DNA of 16,822 nt from Pseudomonadota bacterium (GTDB lineage Bacteria; Pseudomonadota; Gammaproteobacteria; Steroidobacterales; Steroidobacteraceae). Made by a program: the position numbers and the translations under genes. The DNA lies in the NCBI GenBank assembly GCA_023428645.1, contig JAEYXD010000134.1, positions 1 to 16,822 on the forward strand, read 5' to 3'. Positions 13,999 through 16,822 of this stretch are shown here, one piece after another (position 1 is the stretch's first letter; each line of letters begins with the position of its first letter). Below the pieces are notes generated by a model that saw only the letters and a program-made list of their open reading frames with translations, made no database searches and had not been told where the DNA came from.

Positions 13999-16131
13999 AT
14001 GCGTTCGAGCACCCTATCGCGCCGCGATTTCATTCAGTTCACGACGCTCGCCGGTTCCGGGCTCGTGCTCGCGGCGGTCGTTCCCACCGCGGATGCGACC
14101 GTTTCCGGCGCGACCGCGGCGGCCGCGGCATCGCCGCTGCTGATGCCATTCCTGCGTATCGGGGTCGACGGCATCGTGACCGTGCGATCCGCGCAGTTCG
14201 AATGCGGGCAGGGTGTCTGGACGGGGCTTGCGACGCTCGTCGCCGAGGAGCTCGATGCGAACTGGGAGTACGTGCGCATCGAGCACGCCGCCGCCGAGCT
14301 CATGAGAGTGACGGGCGGCTCGATGTCGATGAAGCGATCGTGGGAGTACATGCGCCAGGCCGGCGCGACGGCGCGCGCGATGCTCGTGCAAGCCGCGGCG
14401 CGCCGCTGGCGCGTGCCGGCGGAGGAAATCCGTATCGAGTCCGGGATCGTGTCGCACGCCGGCTCGCAGCGTCGCGCGACGTTCGGTGAACTGGCCGCGG
14501 CGGCGGGCAAGCTGCGGCCTCCGGCGACGGTGCAGCTCAAGGACCCGAGCCAGTTCAAGCTCATCGGCCGCGATCGCTTGCCGCGTCTCGACAGCCCCGC
14601 GAAATCGACCGGCGAGCAGCCGTACGCAATGGACGTGGTGCTGCCCGGAATGATGACGGCGGTCGTCGCGCGGCCGCCGCGGTTCGGCGCAACGCTCGTG
14701 CGCTTCGATGCGACGGCGGCCAAGCGCATCAAGGGCGTCGTCGATGTCGTCGCGATTCCGCGCGGCGTGGCGGTCGTCGCGCGCGATACGTGGACGGCGC
14801 GCCGCGCCCGCGAGCTGCTGCAGATCGAATGGGACGAGAGCGCGGCGGAGCGGCGCAGCACGAGCGAGCTCGCCGCCGAGCTGCGGCGCTTGAGTCGCGA
14901 ACCCGATGCCATCGAAGCCCTCGCAAGCGGCGAGGCGCAGCAGCGGCTCGCGGACGCGCCCGCTCGCTACGAGGCCGACTTCGAATTTCCGTATCTCGCG
15001 CACGCGGCCATGGAGCCGCTCGCGGCCGTGTGCCGCTTGGGCCCTGACCACTGCGAAATCTGGGCGGGCCTGCAATCCTTGCCCCGCGACCGCGTCGTCG
15101 CCGCGAACGCCGCCGGCCTGCCGGTCGAGCGCGTGACGATGCACACGCTCGCGGCGGGCGGCTCGTTCGGCCGCCGCGCGACGCCTGATGCGGACTACGT
15201 TCAAGAAGCCGTGTCCATCGCCAAGGCGACGCAGGGCGCATACCCCGTGAGGCTCGTCTGGACGCGCGAAGACGACATCACCGGCGGCCGCTATCGGCCG
15301 ATGAACCATCATCATGTGACCGCGGCGCTCGATCGCGAAGGCCGCATCGCCGCGTATCGCCAGCGCATCGTCGGCCAGCCCGTCGGCGCACCGCTGCCCG
15401 CGGGCAAGCTGAGCAATGCCGCCGTCGAAGGGCATGCGGCGAGCCAGTATGCGATCGAGCATGCGCACGTCAGCTGGGTGAATCCGGACATTGGCGTGCC
15501 CGTGCAGTACTGGCGCTCGGTGGGGCATTCGCACACGGCGTTCTCGACCGAAGTGTCGATCGACGAGCTCGCGGCTGAAGCCGGACAAGATCCGGTCGCA
15601 TTTCGACTCGCGCTGCTGAAGGACAATCCGCGCGCGACGGCTGTCCTCCAGCTCGCGGCGGAGAAGGCGCAGTGGAGCGCCGCTGCGGCGAAGAGCAAGG
15701 GGCGCGGACGCGGCGTTGCCTATCACGAATCGTTCGGCACGTACGTCGCGCAGATCGTCGACGTCGCCGTCGCCGCCGACGGCTCACTTACGGTCGAGCG
15801 TGTCGTGTGCGCCGTCGACTGCGGCATCGCCGTGAATCCGGACGTCGTGCGCGCGCAGATGGAGAGCGGCATCGCCTATGGCTTGTCCGCCGCCTTGCAC
15901 GGCGAGATCACGCTGCTCGAAGGCCGCGTGCAGCAGAGCAATTTCCACGACTATCCCGCGTTGCGACTGCGGGAGATGCCAGTGGTCGATGTGTACATCG
16001 TGCCTTCGGCGAATCCGCCGTCCGGTGTCGGCGAGCCTGCCACGCCGCCGATCGCGCCCGCGGTCGCAAATGCGATCCGCGCGGCGACAGGCAAGAAAAT
16101 CCGCCGCTTACCGCTCGGCCGCGTCGTGTGA
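13999..16131 (+). CDS. Tat-exported molybdenum hydroxylase large subunit (isoquinoline 1-oxidoreductase beta type)
   Basis: A 710-residue molybdopterin-binding subunit of the xanthine dehydrogenase family, closest in motif content to isoquinoline 1-oxidoreductase beta subunits, which hydroxylate N-heterocycles or oxidise aldehydes. It opens with a Tat signal (SRRDFIQ at 7-13, hydrophobic stretch to about 28, ADA before T34), so it should act in the periplasm with its cofactor inserted. Landmarks are ECGQGVWTGLATLVAEELDA from 68, TGGSMS, GRDRLPRLDSPAK, AAGGSFGRR from 385 in the molybdopterin-contact region, YWRSVGHSHTAFSTE, and GVGEPATPPIAPAVANAI, where E679 is the expected catalytic base. ATG 13999 is preferred over TTG 13993 because AGAGG (13984-13988) is better spaced. 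The usual 2Fe-2S small subunit is not in the window. The substrate is unknown. Confidence 0.88.
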   Translation: MRSSTLSRRDFIQFTTLAGSGLVLAAVVPTADATVSGATAAAAASPLLMPFLRIGVDGIVTVRSAQFECGQGVWTGLATLVAEELDANWEYVRIEHAAAELMRVTGGSMSMKRSWEYMRQAGATARAMLVQAAARRWRVPAEEIRIESGIVSHAGSQRRATFGELAAAAGKLRPPATVQLKDPSQFKLIGRDRLPRLDSPAKSTGEQPYAMDVVLPGMMTAVVARPPRFGATLVRFDATAAKRIKGVVDVVAIPRGVAVVARDTWTARRARELLQIEWDESAAERRSTSELAAELRRLSREPDAIEALASGEAQQRLADAPARYEADFEFPYLAHAAMEPLAAVCRLGPDHCEIWAGLQSLPRDRVVAANAAGLPVERVTMHTLAAGGSFGRRATPDADYVQEAVSIAKATQGAYPVRLVWTREDDITGGRYRPMNHHHVTAALDREGRIAAYRQRIVGQPVGAPLPAGKLSNAAVEGHAASQYAIEHAHVSWVNPDIGVPVQYWRSVGHSHTAFSTEVSIDELAAEAGQDPVAFRLALLKDNPRATAVLQLAAEKAQWSAAAAKSKGRGRGVAYHESFGTYVAQIVDVAVAADGSLTVERVVCAVDCGIAVNPDVVRAQMESGIAYGLSAALHGEITLLEGRVQQSNFHDYPALRLREMPVVDVYIVPSANPPSGVGEPATPPIAPAVANAIRAATGKKIRRLPLGRVV

Positions 16132-16138
16132 GAGCGCA

Positions 16139-16166
16139 GCCAGCCCGCGCATCGCGTGCGGCTGGC
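16139..16166 (+). terminator. Hairpin after the Mo hydroxylase gene, weak terminator candidate
   Basis: Seven bases after the stop codon, GCCAGCC (16139-16145) pairs with GGCTGGC (16160-16166). Inside, CGCG (16146-16149) can pair with CGCG (16153-16156) around CAT, leaving a three-base bulge. No T-tract follows, so it may be a processing or rho-linked element instead. Confidence 0.4.
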
Positions 16167-16224
16167 CATACATCGCGCGTCCGCCGTATGAGCAAAAGTC
16201 ATCAAGGCGGCGCGGACGCTGTGG

Positions 16225-16238
16225 TCTATTGCATGCAA
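16225..16238 (+). promoter_or_regulatory. Possible leuC promoter element and palindrome TTGCATGCAA
   Basis: A perfect 10-base palindrome TTGCATGCAA lies at 16229-16238, overlapping a -10-like TCTATT at 16225-16230. No good -35 is seen at the right distance. It is 29 bases before the leuC start and may be an operator or chance symmetry. Confidence 0.25.
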
Positions 16239-16267
16239 TCTCAACGAGCCACGGCATCACATCCACA

Positions 16268-16822
16268 ATGCCCAAGACGATGTTCGAGAAGGTGTGGGAG
16301 CAGCACGAGGTCATCGGCGAGTCCGCCGACACGCCGGCCGTGCTGTACATCGATCTGCACTTGATCCACGAAGTGACGTCACCGCAGGCCTTCACCGTCC
16401 TGCGTGAGCGAGGGCTGCCGGTGCGCGATGCCGAGCGCACGCTGGGCACGATGGATCACTCGACACCGACGCTCACCGACCAGGTGTTCGGCCGCGTGCC
16501 GATCGCCATCAAGTCCGCCGCGAAGCAGATCCACGAGTTCGAGCAGAACTGCGCGGACTTCGGCGTGGAGCTGCTCGGTCTGCAGCATGAACAGCGCGGC
16601 ATCGTGCACGTGATCGGTCCGGAGCTCGGCGTGACGCAGCCCGGCAAGACGATCGTGTGCGGCGACAGTCACACGAGCACGCACGGCGCGTTCGGCGCGC
16701 TCGCGTTCGGCATCGGCACGTCCGAGGTCGGGCACGTGCTCGCGCCCCAGACGCTCCCGCTCGCGCCGTTCAAGACCATGGCGATCACCGTCGACGGCCG
16801 TCTGCCCGAGGGCGCGACCAGC
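16268..16822 (+). CDS. leuC: 3-isopropylmalate dehydratase large subunit, 5' part (cut by window edge)
   Basis: The first 185 residues of LeuC, which with LeuD interconverts 2- and 3-isopropylmalate in leucine synthesis and carries a 4Fe-4S cluster. Matches to the family are clear: LYIDLHLIHEVTSPQAF, TMDHSTPT, GIVHVIGPELGVTQPGKT, and VCGDSHTSTHGAFGALAFG. The cluster-binding cysteines lie beyond the right edge. Two positions differ from the common SEVEHVLATQT block: here it reads SEVGHVLAPQT, each explained by one base change. There is no clear ribosome binding site before the ATG. It follows the Mo hydroxylase gene by 136 bases with a hairpin between, so it is probably a separate unit and may mark the return to housekeeping genes. 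A LeuC-like hydratase in the catabolic pathway is a less likely alternative. Confidence 0.88.
   Translation, partial: MPKTMFEKVWEQHEVIGESADTPAVLYIDLHLIHEVTSPQAFTVLRERGLPVRDAERTLGTMDHSTPTLTDQVFGRVPIAIKSAAKQIHEFEQNCADFGVELLGLQHEQRGIVHVIGPELGVTQPGKTIVCGDSHTSTHGAFGALAFGIGTSEVGHVLAPQTLPLAPFKTMAITVDGRLPEGATS

Noticed and set aside
14014..15726. 570-codon open frame on the minus strand
   Set aside because: Antisense to the Mo hydroxylase gene, with Arg-rich composition and no domain.
16184..16364. Leader peptide for leuC attenuation
   Set aside because: The small frame starting at 16188 has no run of leucine codons and continues into leuC in another frame, so it does not resemble a leucine leader.

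Overview
The window looks like a GC-rich (roughly two-thirds G+C by eye) Gram-negative proteobacterial chromosome fragment. Two large TonB-dependent outer-membrane receptors with the 'EEVVV(S/T)AR-REE' type of TonB box, a LysR regulator, a Tat component and a LeuC that reads like proteobacterial LeuC point to a TonB-receptor-rich gammaproteobacterium (Steroidobacter/Nevskia-like) or a comparable alphaproteobacterium. The taxonomic call is an inference. No insertion sequence, phage gene, tRNA, rRNA or CRISPR array was seen.

Layout. 1-373: no gene recognised. 374-2770 (+): first TonB-dependent receptor, closed by a strong intrinsic terminator (2811-2850). 2850-3788 (-): LysR regulator, convergent with the receptor and divergent from the next operon. 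3961-11129 (+): a tightly spaced run of six genes: HMG-CoA lyase-like protein, hydantoinase/oxoprolinase subunits A and B, a family III CoA-transferase, an isochorismatase-fold cysteine amidohydrolase, and a small TatA protein. 11130-11432: a 303-base spacer with a weak terminator and a promoter with a perfect TTGACA. 11433-13949 (+): second TonB-dependent receptor. 13999-16131 (+): a Tat-exported molybdenum hydroxylase large subunit of the isoquinoline 1-oxidoreductase beta type. 16268-end (+): the first 185 codons of leuC, cut by the window edge.

How the genes may work together (inference). The layout is that of a regulated catabolic island. Receptors bring a substrate across the outer membrane, and a periplasmic Mo enzyme may hydroxylate it. 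An ATP-dependent HyuAB enzyme could open or carboxylate a ring or carbonyl compound, and a carbamoylsarcosine-amidase-like hydrolase could release ammonia or CO2. A CaiB-type transferase then makes a CoA thioester, and an HMG-CoA-lyase-like enzyme cleaves it. The LysR protein is the obvious local regulator. HyuAB plus a carbamoylsarcosine-amidase-like hydrolase recalls the known N-methylhydantoin route, but the added CoA-transferase, lyase, Mo hydroxylase and TatA do not match any pathway I can name. The substrate is unknown and the island is the main item of interest here.
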